The notes under the pieces: model-generated
The model's database searches: none
The model's input: only the letters and a program-made list of their open reading frames with translations
What the model was told of the DNA's origin: nothing
NCBI RefSeq assembly: GCF_000754805.1
Contig: NZ_KN150731.1
Span: 4,141,886-4,205,885, forward strand
Length of the DNA: 64,000 nucleotides
Origin: Yersinia frederiksenii ATCC 33641
GTDB taxonomy: Bacteria; Pseudomonadota; Gammaproteobacteria; Enterobacterales; Enterobacteriaceae
Direction of reading: 5' to 3'
Position numbers and translations under genes: made by a program
In this document: positions 18,805 through 27,733 of the stretch, one piece after another
Numbering within the stretch: position 1 is the stretch's first letter
Layout of the letters: every line of letters starts with the position of its first letter

Positions 18805-19881
18805 ATGAAAAAAATTGCTTTCTTTGGTGGTGATATCAGTCATACCGGTGGTACTGAGAGAGTTAGCTTGGCGCTTGCTAACTACCTTGTTAAAGAGGGT
18901 TACCAAGTCGTTATTATAAGTTTAAGCGGCAATGCTCCACCTAAATTTCATGTAGATGAAAGAATAAAGTTAGTATCGCTTTTTGATAAAAAAAGACGTT
19001 TTTCACTTGCTTATTTCTCTGTGGTTTTTAGATTACGTCGTATTTTAATAGACGAATCAATAGATGTAGTTATTGATGTTGATACAATGTTAGCATTGTT
19101 CAGTACCGTCTCTTTAGTGGGTACAAATATAAAACATATATCGTGGGAACATTTTAATTATAAAAGTAATTTAACTGTAAAATCACGAAAACTTGCTAGG
19201 ATTATAGCCGCTAAATATGCTGATGTTGTAGTCACCCTAACAGAGAAAGATCGTGAGTATTGGTTAGAAGAGAATAAATATCCCGAAAAAATAGTATCAA
19301 TATCGAATCCATTGCCTTTTGCGCCACAAAGTAGACTCAAAAATAAAGATACAAAAACAATTTTGGCGTTAGGCCGTCTGAACTATCAGAAAGGTTTTGA
19401 TCTTTTACTTGATATTTGGGCAAAAGTCGAAGAAGTAAATAGTGATTGGGGGTTAGTCATTGCAGGAGATGGTGAGGATAAAAATTTATTATCTGAAAAA
19501 ATCAATGAATTAAATTTAAAAAATGTAGAGTTACTTCCTTCAACTCCTAATGTCCGCGATTTGTATGATCAGTCTGCCATATATGTAATGACTTCTCGAT
19601 TTGAAGGTTTCCCGATGGTGTTGCTTGAAGCCAAGGCGTGTGGATTACCTATAATTGCATATGACTGTGATACCGGCCCTTCTGAGTTAATCACCGATAA
19701 TGAAGACGGATTTTTGATTCCCTTTGCTGATAGTAATACTTTTTCAGAACGTCTTATTCAACTGATGAATGATGACAATCTAAGGGAAGCGATGTCACTA
19801 AGGTCATTAGTAAACTCAGAAAAATATCAAATAGAAGCTACTATAGGTCGGAAATGGAAAATATTGATAGATAATATATAG
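18805..19881 (+). CDS. wbcM: Family-4 glycosyltransferase (WbcM-like)
   Basis: A GT-B fold, family-4 retaining glycosyltransferase of 358 residues. The N-terminal glycine-rich loop is GGDISHTGGTERVSLALA. The C-terminal half has ILALGRLNYQKGFDLLLD and the EX7E motif in SRFEGFPMVLLEAKACGLP (residues about 266-284). It begins eight bases after the previous stop. The donor is unknown. The assignment to WbcM relies on gene order in the Yersinia outer-core cluster. Confidence 0.75.
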   Translation: MKKIAFFGGDISHTGGTERVSLALANYLVKEGYQVVIISLSGNAPPKFHVDERIKLVSLFDKKRRFSLAYFSVVFRLRRILIDESIDVVIDVDTMLALFSTVSLVGTNIKHISWEHFNYKSNLTVKSRKLARIIAAKYADVVVTLTEKDREYWLEENKYPEKIVSISNPLPFAPQSRLKNKDTKTILALGRLNYQKGFDLLLDIWAKVEEVNSDWGLVIAGDGEDKNLLSEKINELNLKNVELLPSTPNVRDLYDQSAIYVMTSRFEGFPMVLLEAKACGLPIIAYDCDTGPSELITDNEDGFLIPFADSNTFSERLIQLMNDDNLREAMSLRSLVNSEKYQIEATIGRKWKILIDNI

Positions 19882-19983
19882 CCATTATGGATAAAATATT
19901 ACAGTCAATATTTTCATATAGGCTGAATACTGTAAGTCATAATATTTATTGTATGAATATGATAATAGGTAGCGAGGATTCTA

Positions 19984-21096
19984 GTGAATTTATTATATGT
20001 TATTACTGGGCTTGGTATGGGAGGGGCTGAAAAACAAACCGTTTTGATTGCTAACAAGATGCATGAGGCCGGGCATAATGTCATGATTATATCTCTTACT
20101 GGTGAGACTTTAGTCAATCCCAGGAATGGTGTTCAGTTAAATGAATTAAAATTAGAGAAAACACCTGTTAGCTTTTTTAAGGGTTTGCTTGAAGTTAGAC
20201 GAATAATAAAAAAATTCGCGCCAGATATTCTTCATAGTCATATGTTTCATGCTAATGTATTTTCTAGAGTTTTACGGTTGTTTACTAATATTCCTGTTTT
20301 AATATGCACAGCTCATAATACTAATGAAGGAAGCTCTTTGCGGATGTTGGCATATAAATATACTGACAGACTGGCTTCTCTTTCTACCAATGTTAGCCAA
20401 GATGCTGTTGATTCTTTCATTCGTAAAGGTGCTTCTAGTGTTGACAGGATGATTGTTGTTTCAAATGGTATTGATACTTCTCAATTCGATTTTTCAGCAG
20501 ATGATAGAAACACCAAAAGATCAGAGTTAGGAATTTTAGATGACACTCCAATATTGCTCAGTGTTGGAAGATTAACGGAAGCAAAAGATTATCCCAATTT
20601 ACTAAAGGCATATTCTTTACTTCTTAAAGATAACAGTTTTTATAATGTACCTCGTCTTTTTATTGTCGGGACGGGACATCTTGAAAGTCATCTCAAGAGT
20701 ATGGTCAAAGAGCTTAGCATTGAAAAATATGTAACATTTCTTGGGCAGAGAGATGATATAAGAGAGCTAATGTGTGCTGCAGATATATTTGTCTTATCTT
20801 CTGAATGGGAAGGCTTCCCACTTGTTATTACTGAAGCTATGGCATGTAAGAAAATAATTGTTGCTACGAATGCCGGTGGCATCACTGAGGCCTTGGGAGA
20901 TTGTGGATCTATTGTGCCAGTAAAAGATCCTGAGAGTTTATCTCAAGAGATAAATAAAATGATAAAATTATCTAATGAAGAAAAAGAAGCGTTAGGTAAT
21001 AGAGTCCGAGAGCGGATTATAAAAACAAATTCAATTGAGAAAATTATTGAACGCTGGATATCTATATATAATCAATATAAAAATAAAACAAGCTGA
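19984..21096 (+). CDS. wbcN: Family-4 glycosyltransferase (WbcN-like)
   Basis: Another GT4 enzyme, 370 residues. It has LLYVITGLGMGGAEKQT at the N-terminus, LLSVGRLTEAKDYPNLLKA in the second domain and the EX7E motif in SSEWEGFPLVITEAMAC. The start is a GTG at 19984 with an AGCGAGGA ribosome site; no better ATG is available without losing the glycine-rich loop. A 102-base gap without a gene separates it from the preceding one. Named from cluster order. Confidence 0.75.
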   Translation: MNLLYVITGLGMGGAEKQTVLIANKMHEAGHNVMIISLTGETLVNPRNGVQLNELKLEKTPVSFFKGLLEVRRIIKKFAPDILHSHMFHANVFSRVLRLFTNIPVLICTAHNTNEGSSLRMLAYKYTDRLASLSTNVSQDAVDSFIRKGASSVDRMIVVSNGIDTSQFDFSADDRNTKRSELGILDDTPILLSVGRLTEAKDYPNLLKAYSLLLKDNSFYNVPRLFIVGTGHLESHLKSMVKELSIEKYVTFLGQRDDIRELMCAADIFVLSSEWEGFPLVITEAMACKKIIVATNAGGITEALGDCGSIVPVKDPESLSQEINKMIKLSNEEKEALGNRVRERIIKTNSIEKIIERWISIYNQYKNKTS

Positions 21097-21159
21097 TTTC
21101 ATCTAAAGTAACAAGATATATTTATAGTTACTGTAGCTATAGATTGAATTGGGGTTAAA

Positions 21160-22185
21160 ATGCCAAATTTAATATTGTTAATGTCAATTTTTTTTGTTGT
21201 ATCTGTAATGCTAACGTATTTATTACGTGTTTATGCATTAAAGAATAATATTATTGATACACCTAACTCTCGTAGCTCGCATGTTATCCCAACGCCAAGG
21301 GGAGGTGGTGTCGCTATAGTTGTGAGTTTTCTCATTGGTATTATATTGTTCTATTTTCAAGGTTATCTGACCCTTTTACCCACTGTTGGGTTAATTATTT
21401 CTGGCGGAATAATTGCGCTAGTTGGATTTTGGGATGATCATGGACATATTGCTGCTCGTTGGCGTCTCCTTGCCCATTTTTCTGCTGCTGCATTCTTACT
21501 ATTCTGTTTAGGGGGTTTCCCTGTATTAACTATCTCAGACTATACCATTGATCTTGGGCTCTTTGGCAGCTTGTTCGGTTTACTATTTCTGGTATGGATG
21601 CTGAATCTCTACAACTTTATGGATGGTATTGATGGTTTAGCAAGCGCCGAAGCGGTAACTGCCTGTATTGGCGCGATTGTTATCTATCTTATCAGTGGCG
21701 ATCACATTGAACTGAATAGCTATTTGGTTCTTTGGTTACTCGCGAGTACTGTTTTAGGATTTTTATTGTGGAATTTCCCACCGGCAAAAATATTTATGGG
21801 AGATGCTGGTAGTGGATTTTTGGGACTAATTATTGGTTCTTTGGCGATAAGTGCCGGTTGGATAGAAACTAAATTCTTCTTCTGTTGGCTAATTTTATTA
21901 GGTTTATTTATCGTTGATGCCACCTGGACTTTGGTACGTAGAGTTCTTGGTGGTTTTAAAGTTTATGAGGCTCATCGGAGCCATGGCTATCAGATTGCCT
22001 CTAGGAAATTTAAACGTCACTTGCCAGTGACTTTACTTGCTATTGCTATCAATGTTGTCTGGCTATTTCCAATTGCATTGCTGGTTGGACTAAACATAGT
22101 TAATCCTATCATTGCATTGATTATTTCCTATACTCCTCTTTTGTATATTGATTATAAACTTAGTGCAGGAATCAATAATAACTAG
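21160..22185 (+). CDS. wbcO: Undecaprenyl-phosphate sugar-1-phosphate transferase (WbcO-like)
   Basis: An integral membrane enzyme of the WecA/WbpL/MraY superfamily (341 residues, about ten TM segments). It starts the outer-core unit by moving a sugar-1-phosphate from its UDP donor to undecaprenyl phosphate. The motifs are NSRSSHVIPTPRGGG, VGFWDDHGHIAARWRL, NLYNFMDGIDGLA, IFMGDAGSGFLG and EAHRSHGYQ near the C-terminus. The probable donor is the keto-sugar made by the next gene or UDP-HexNAc. It carries 63 bases of leader after wbcN. Confidence 0.87.
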   Translation: MPNLILLMSIFFVVSVMLTYLLRVYALKNNIIDTPNSRSSHVIPTPRGGGVAIVVSFLIGIILFYFQGYLTLLPTVGLIISGGIIALVGFWDDHGHIAARWRLLAHFSAAAFLLFCLGGFPVLTISDYTIDLGLFGSLFGLLFLVWMLNLYNFMDGIDGLASAEAVTACIGAIVIYLISGDHIELNSYLVLWLLASTVLGFLLWNFPPAKIFMGDAGSGFLGLIIGSLAISAGWIETKFFFCWLILLGLFIVDATWTLVRRVLGGFKVYEAHRSHGYQIASRKFKRHLPVTLLAIAINVVWLFPIALLVGLNIVNPIIALIISYTPLLYIDYKLSAGINNN

Positions 22186-22260
22186 CTGGTTAAATTTATA
22201 ATTAAGAAACTCGGTTTATCCATTTTTTAATGGCGTATTTCGTCTTGGGGTTGGTACTCT

Positions 22261-24177
22261 ATGTTTATTGTATTTTTGTTATCTTTACCAAGGCCTGTCA
22301 AACGAGTCATTATGTTGTTGTTAGATACTATTCTAATTGCTTTAGCATATTGGGGCGCTTTTTGGGTACGACTGGATGTAGATAGTCCATTTACCAGTGT
22401 TGAACAGTGGGTTGCCTTGGCTGTAATTATACCACCGACTCTTTTGGTTTATATAAAACTGGGTTTATATCGGACTGTACTACGCTATGTAAGTGCAAAG
22501 ATCGTCAATGTGGTGATAGTCGGAGTTATATTATCCTCTGGTTTGCTGGTGTTGGGCTCTTACTTTTTAGGTGTATACTTACCAAGAACAGTCTCAGTCA
22601 TGTTCTTTATTTTCTCAGCAGTTTTCATTTGCGGCTCTCGGTTATTCTTTCGAATGCTATTAAATTATGGTGTCAGGGGGCAAATCCCGGTAGTAATTTA
22701 TGGAGCGGGTGCATCAGGCCGGCAACTCGTACCGGCTCTTATGCAAGCAAGTGAATATTTCCCCATCGCATTTGTCGATGATAATCCTAAGTTACATAAG
22801 GCTGTTATTCATGGTGTTACAGTCTACCCCTCAGAAAAACTTGAGTATTTAATTGGTCGCTATGGGATCAAAAAAATATTGCTTGCAATGCCAAGTGTTA
22901 GCCAGAGCCAGCGCCGAGCGGTAGTCAGTAAACTTGAAAATCTTTCTTGTGAAGTTCTCTCTATTCCTGGTATGTCTGACTTAGTTGAAGGTCGAGCACA
23001 AATCAGTAACTTGAAAAAAGTATCTATAGAAGAGTTATTGGGAAGAGATCCGGTGGTGCCGGATCAAAAATTATTAGCTAAAAATATCACTAACAAAGTA
23101 GTTATGGTGACTGGTGCTGGAGGGTCAATTGGCTCTGAGTTGTGTCGCCAAATTATTGTTGAAAAGCCAAGCTTATTAATTCTTTTTGATATTTCTGAGT
23201 TTTCTCTTTACTCCATTGAGAATGGAATAGCATCAATCTGTAGAAATCATCATATCGATACAAAATTTGTAGCACTGCTTGGGTCGGTACAAAGCGAGCA
23301 GCGCTTAGTCCAAGTAATGTCTAGCTTTAAGGTTAATACTGTCTACCATGCAGCCGCTTATAAACATGTCCCTCTGGTTGAGAATAATGTTATTGAAGGG
23401 GTTAGAAATAATATATTCGGCACTCTTTATTGTGCCAAAGCAGCAATCAAATCTGGAGTGGAAAAATTTGTTCTAATTTCTACAGATAAAGCGGTTCGAC
23501 CAACCAATACCATGGGGGCGACCAAGAGAATGGCCGAGCTTATATTGCAAGCATTGTCGAAAGAGCAAGATAAAACGAAGTTTTGTATGGTTCGTTTTGG
23601 CAATGTTTTGGGGTCGTCAGGCTCTGTTGTGCCTCTCTTTAAGAAACAAATTGCAGAAGGGGGGCCAATCACTCTTACCCATAAAGACATTATTCGCTAC
23701 TTCATGACCATTCCAGAAGCTGCTCAGCTTGTTATTCAAGCAGGTGCTATGGGGCAAGGTGGCGACGTTTTTGTATTGGATATGGGTGATCCCGTTAAGA
23801 TTATCGATCTGGCTAAGCGGATGATTAACCTTTCCGGACTTTCAATTAAGAGTGAAGACAATCCTGATGGTGATATTGCAATAGAGATCTCAGGTCTACG
23901 CCCTGGTGAAAAGCTATATGAAGAACTGCTGATTGGAGAGTCTGTGCAAAATACTTATCATCCGCGAATTATGACAGCAACTGAAGTTATGCTGGAATGG
24001 CATAACTTGGAGGTTTTGCTAAATAGAATTGAAGCTGCCTGTAATGACTTTAATTATGAGTCTATTCGCTCTTTATTATTAGAGGCGCCTGCAGGATTTC
24101 AGCCAACAGATGGTATCTGCGACGTAGTTTGGCAAAAGACTCACGGCGAAAATGCAGAAAGTATGACTGTTCATTGA
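22261..24177 (+). CDS. wbcP: Membrane UDP-HexNAc 4,6-dehydratase (WbcP-like)
   Basis: A WbpM/FlaA1-type nucleotide-sugar 4,6-dehydratase of 638 residues. Four N-terminal TM segments (about 14-120) precede a first Rossmann-like domain (VVIYGAGASGRQLVPAL) and the catalytic SDR domain (VMVTGAGGSIGSELCRQI). The usual YxxxK is replaced by MGATK (in TDKAVRPTNTMGATK), as in large dehydratases that use Met rather than Tyr. In Y. enterocolitica O:3, WbcP converts UDP-GlcNAc to the 4-keto-6-deoxy sugar found in the outer core. No aminotransferase or reductase follows, which fits incorporation of the keto sugar itself. Confidence 0.85.
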   Translation: MFIVFLLSLPRPVKRVIMLLLDTILIALAYWGAFWVRLDVDSPFTSVEQWVALAVIIPPTLLVYIKLGLYRTVLRYVSAKIVNVVIVGVILSSGLLVLGSYFLGVYLPRTVSVMFFIFSAVFICGSRLFFRMLLNYGVRGQIPVVIYGAGASGRQLVPALMQASEYFPIAFVDDNPKLHKAVIHGVTVYPSEKLEYLIGRYGIKKILLAMPSVSQSQRRAVVSKLENLSCEVLSIPGMSDLVEGRAQISNLKKVSIEELLGRDPVVPDQKLLAKNITNKVVMVTGAGGSIGSELCRQIIVEKPSLLILFDISEFSLYSIENGIASICRNHHIDTKFVALLGSVQSEQRLVQVMSSFKVNTVYHAAAYKHVPLVENNVIEGVRNNIFGTLYCAKAAIKSGVEKFVLISTDKAVRPTNTMGATKRMAELILQALSKEQDKTKFCMVRFGNVLGSSGSVVPLFKKQIAEGGPITLTHKDIIRYFMTIPEAAQLVIQAGAMGQGGDVFVLDMGDPVKIIDLAKRMINLSGLSIKSEDNPDGDIAIEISGLRPGEKLYEELLIGESVQNTYHPRIMTATEVMLEWHNLEVLLNRIEAACNDFNYESIRSLLLEAPAGFQPTDGICDVVWQKTHGENAESMTVH

Positions 24178-24232
24178 TAGTTCGTGGGCTGTTCACTGGC
24201 TATGTTTGCATTTTGTTGTTTATGGAACTGAT

Positions 24233-25264
24233 ATGAAGACTATTGCATTTGTTATCACTAAATCAATCATTGGCGGTGCTCAAGGCTGGGTTCTTGAACA
24301 AGTTAAGCTACTCAAAGATGATTGCAAAATTATTTTGATAACCTCTGAGCCGGGGTGGCTCACTGAAACTATTGTTTGTGACAAAGTGGTTATTATTCCT
24401 GAGATTAGGAAAATGGCCAGCATCAAAGCTATTTACTCTTTATATAAAACTCTTAAAGATAATAAAGTTGATGTTGTTGTGTCTAGTTCGGCTAATGCCG
24501 GTCTTTATAGTCGATTGGCTCGTTTATTCTTACGCTTCCGTGGTGTCTATGTTTCTCATGGTTGGTCATGTATTTATAATGGCAATCTGTTGAGATTTAT
24601 CTTCTGTTATATCGAAAAATTACTGTCATATATTACAGATGTTGTATGGTGCGTTTCTCAAAGTGATGCTGATAAAGCCGTTAATATTATCGGTATTAAG
24701 CCTGAAAAAATCGTGACCCAACTGAATGCTATAACACCACTAGTTGAGCGGCCAGATCGTCAGTGCCAGAATAAAATTATTTACGTTTGCAGATTAGCGT
24801 ATCCCAAACGGCCTGACTTAATTTTAAAAGTTGCTGCAGCCAATCCTCAATATGATCTCGATATTGTTGGTGATGGTGAGTATTACCAAGAGCTTAAGAA
24901 AGAATATGATCGTTATGAGAATATTCATTTCTATGGTGAAATCAAAGGGTTCGATAAATTTAGTGAGTACGATGTTTTTGTATTAACGTCAGAAAGTGAA
25001 GGTTTACCAATGGCGGCCATTGAGGCAACAAGTGCGAGTCTGCCGGTGATTCTCAGTAACGTTGGTGGTTGCGGTGAGGTTGTCGATCAAAATGGCATTT
25101 TAATTGAGAATACGACAGAAGAGTTGGAGTCTGCACTTAATACTGTATTCGCAAATTATGATTCATTCTATAAAGCGGCTCAGAAACAAAAGAATAAATT
25201 TGATATAAATAGCGTTAAAGATAAATGTCGAGAAATTATTCTTGGTCAACAATACCAGCCTTAA
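24233..25264 (+). CDS. wbcQ: Family-4 glycosyltransferase (WbcQ-like)
   Basis: A GT4-like enzyme of 343 residues. The N-terminus MKTIAFVITKSIIGGAQGWV shows the glycine-containing loop of GT-B enzymes. The second domain has IIYVCRLAYPKRPDLILK and the EX7E motif in SESEGLPMAAIEATSASLP. The start at 24233 was chosen over an upstream ATG because a GGAA site lies seven bases before it and the family begins at this point. It lies 24 bases before the epimerase gene. The name follows the cluster order. Confidence 0.75.
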   Translation: MKTIAFVITKSIIGGAQGWVLEQVKLLKDDCKIILITSEPGWLTETIVCDKVVIIPEIRKMASIKAIYSLYKTLKDNKVDVVVSSSANAGLYSRLARLFLRFRGVYVSHGWSCIYNGNLLRFIFCYIEKLLSYITDVVWCVSQSDADKAVNIIGIKPEKIVTQLNAITPLVERPDRQCQNKIIYVCRLAYPKRPDLILKVAAANPQYDLDIVGDGEYYQELKKEYDRYENIHFYGEIKGFDKFSEYDVFVLTSESEGLPMAAIEATSASLPVILSNVGGCGEVVDQNGILIENTTEELESALNTVFANYDSFYKAAQKQKNKFDINSVKDKCREIILGQQYQP

Positions 25265-25288
25265 CTCATCAAATTGAATAGGTAAATT

Positions 25289-26299
25289 ATGACTATTTTA
25301 GTGACCGGTGGTGCAGGGTATATTGGCTCACATACGGTATTAACTTTATTAGAACAAGGCGATGATGTTATTGTATTAGATAATTTATCTAATGCTTCAG
25401 CGGAATCATTGCTACGTGTAGCTAAAATCACTGGCCGAGATGCAATATTTTATCAAGGTGATGTATTAGATAGACATTGCCTTAAAAAAATATTTTCTGA
25501 GCACAAAATTGATGCCGTTATTCATTTTGCTGGTTTGAAGTCAGTTGGCGAATCAGTCGCTAAACCGATTGAGTATTATCACAATAATGTTACCGGCTCG
25601 ATTATCTTGCTGGAAGAGATGGTTATTGCTGGTGTGAAAAAATTGATATTCAGCTCATCAGCCACGGTATATGGCGACCCTGAATGTGTACCGTTGACCG
25701 AAAATGCCCGTATTGGTGGCACTACAAATCCTTATGGTTCTTCCAAGGTCATGGTTGAACAAATATTAAAAGACTTCTCTTTTGCCCATCCAGATTTTTC
25801 TATTCGGGCACTGCGATATTTTAATCCGGTGGGCGCCCATCCATCAGGTTTAATTGGTGAGGATCCAAATGGGAAACCTAATAACTTGTTACCTTTTATC
25901 ACGCAAGTTGCTATTGGAAAACTCCCTAAGTTAGCCGTCTATGGTAATGATTATCCTACCGTGGATGGTTCAGGTGTTCGGGACTATATCCATGTTATGG
26001 ATCTCGCCGAAGGGCATCTTTGTGCACTGAATAAACTGACTAAAGGTTTCAAGGCCTATAATCTCGGATCCGGTGTTGGGTATTCAGTACTTCAGATGAT
26101 CACGGAATTTGAACGTATATCCGGTAAAAAAATTCCTTTTGAGATAGTGGCGCGTCGTTCTGGTGATATTGCAGAATGCTGGGCAAGTGCAGAACTTGCT
26201 TTCAAAGAATTAGATTGGCAGGCCAAAAGAAACTTAACGGATATGTTAAAAGACGCATGGAAATGGCAGCAATCCAATCCGAATGGCTATGTTCGCTGA
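25289..26299 (+). CDS. gne: UDP-GalNAc/UDP-Gal 4-epimerase
   Basis: A GalE-family epimerase of 336 residues that would supply UDP-GalNAc (and UDP-Gal) for the outer core. It has [10 protein letters not shown] for NAD binding, [11 protein letters not shown] and the catalytic NPYGSSK. Residue 297 is cysteine (GDIAECWAS), where E. coli GalE has a tyrosine. In this family a small residue at the position allows N-acetylated substrates, and Yersinia Gne is known to depend on Cys297. This supports Gne rather than a pure GalE. It is the last gene of the cluster, 62 bases before gsk. Confidence 0.9.
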   Translation: MTILVTGGAGYIGSHTVLTLLEQGDDVIVLDNLSNASAESLLRVAKITGRDAIFYQGDVLDRHCLKKIFSEHKIDAVIHFAGLKSVGESVAKPIEYYHNNVTGSIILLEEMVIAGVKKLIFSSSATVYGDPECVPLTENARIGGTTNPYGSSKVMVEQILKDFSFAHPDFSIRALRYFNPVGAHPSGLIGEDPNGKPNNLLPFITQVAIGKLPKLAVYGNDYPTVDGSGVRDYIHVMDLAEGHLCALNKLTKGFKAYNLGSGVGYSVLQMITEFERISGKKIPFEIVARRSGDIAECWASAELAFKELDWQAKRNLTDMLKDAWKWQQSNPNGYVR

Positions 26300-26361
26300 A
26301 TACCTGATGAGTTGTGCTAAAATTCTTTATCTTTTCATTTCTAAATTTGTAACTCACAACA

Positions 26362-27666
26362 ATGAAATTTCCTGGCAAACGCAAATCTAAACACTATTTT
26401 CCTGTTAATGCCCGCGATCCCTTATTGCAACCGGCTCAGACAGAAAATGAGGTGAGTACATCTTATATTGTTGGCATTGATCAGACGCTGGTTGATATTG
26501 AAGCGAAGGTCGATGAGGACTTTATTGTGCGTTATGGCCTTAGTCAGGGGCACTCTTTGGTTATCGAGGATGATGTCGCAGAGCGCCTTTATCAAGAACT
26601 GACGGCTAACGGACTGATTACTCATGAGTTTGCTGGCGGTACCATCGGTAATACGTTGCACAATTATTCTGTGCTAGCGGATGACCGTTCAATTTTGTTA
26701 GGTACCATGTGCAGTAATATTAAAATTGGTAGCTATGCCTATCGATATCTGTGTAACACCTCTAGTCGTACAGATTTAAACTATTTGCAGGCAGTTGATG
26801 GCGCTATTGGCCGTTGTTTCACTCTTATTACGGATAATGGTGAGCGAACATTTGCTATCAGTCCAGGCCAAATGAATCAACTACGGCCAGAAAGTATTCC
26901 TGAAGATGTCATTGCAGGTGCATCAGCGCTGGTCCTTACTGCTTATCTGGTGCGCTGTAAACCCGGTGAGCCGATGCCTGATGCGACTATGCAGGCTATT
27001 CGTTATGCGAAGAAACACCATGTTCCGGTGGTAATGACATTAGGAACGAAATATGTCATTGCAGATAATCCGCAGTGGTGGCGTGATTTCCTTAAGGAGC
27101 ATGTTTCTATCGTAGCGATGAATGAAGATGAGGCCTATGAGTTAACGGGCCTGAATGATCCGTTAATGGCCTCTGATATGGCATTGAACTGGGTTGATTT
27201 AGTCCTTTGTACTGCTGGGCCTAATGGGCTGTATATGGCAGGTTATACAGAAGAGGCTAATAAACGCCAAACTCAACATCCATTATTACCCGGTGCCATT
27301 GCCGAGTTTAACTTGTATGAATTTAGTCGAGCAATGCGCAAAGAGCATTGTGATAATCCATTACGTATTTATTCTCATATAGCTCCTTATATGGGCGGAC
27401 CTGAGAAAATAATGAATACTAATGGGGCCGGAGATGGTGCTTTATCTGCGGTATTGCATGACATTGCGGCTAATGGCTATCACCGTAATAATGTTCCTAA
27501 CTCAAGCAAACATGTGCGTAGTTATCTGAGTTATTCTTCATTGGCGCAAGTGTGTAAATACGCTAATAGAGTAAGTTATCAAGTATTGAATCAGCATTCA
27601 CCGCGTTTAACCCGAGGCTTGCCTGAGCGGGAAGACAGTTTGGAAGAGTCGTACTGGGAAAGATAA
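26362..27666 (+). CDS. gsk: Inosine-guanosine kinase
   Basis: Phosphorylates inosine and guanosine in purine salvage. A 434-residue PfkB-family kinase with the C-terminal ATP-binding signature NTNGAGDGAL (residues about 352-361) and the N-terminal MKFPGKRKSKHYFPVNARDP, both as in E. coli Gsk. The C-terminus LTRGLPEREDSLEESYW is invariant in the family. It marks the right edge of the Yersinia LPS region. A strong terminator follows. Confidence 0.97.
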   Translation: MKFPGKRKSKHYFPVNARDPLLQPAQTENEVSTSYIVGIDQTLVDIEAKVDEDFIVRYGLSQGHSLVIEDDVAERLYQELTANGLITHEFAGGTIGNTLHNYSVLADDRSILLGTMCSNIKIGSYAYRYLCNTSSRTDLNYLQAVDGAIGRCFTLITDNGERTFAISPGQMNQLRPESIPEDVIAGASALVLTAYLVRCKPGEPMPDATMQAIRYAKKHHVPVVMTLGTKYVIADNPQWWRDFLKEHVSIVAMNEDEAYELTGLNDPLMASDMALNWVDLVLCTAGPNGLYMAGYTEEANKRQTQHPLLPGAIAEFNLYEFSRAMRKEHCDNPLRIYSHIAPYMGGPEKIMNTNGAGDGALSAVLHDIAANGYHRNNVPNSSKHVRSYLSYSSLAQVCKYANRVSYQVLNQHSPRLTRGLPEREDSLEESYWER

Positions 27667-27680
27667 TCGTCGTCAAATAA

Positions 27681-27717
27681 AGCAACAGGGCCAGCATATG
27701 CTGGCCCTGTTGCTTTA
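27681..27717. terminator. Strong bidirectional terminator between gsk and ybaL
   Basis: AGCAACAGGGCCAGCAT and its complement ATGCTGGCCCTGTTGCT form a perfect 17-base-pair palindrome. It lies between two convergent genes and serves either direction. On the plus strand it is followed by TTATAA; on the minus strand by TTATTTG. Confidence 0.9.
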
Positions 27718-27733
27718 TAATACAGAAATGTTT

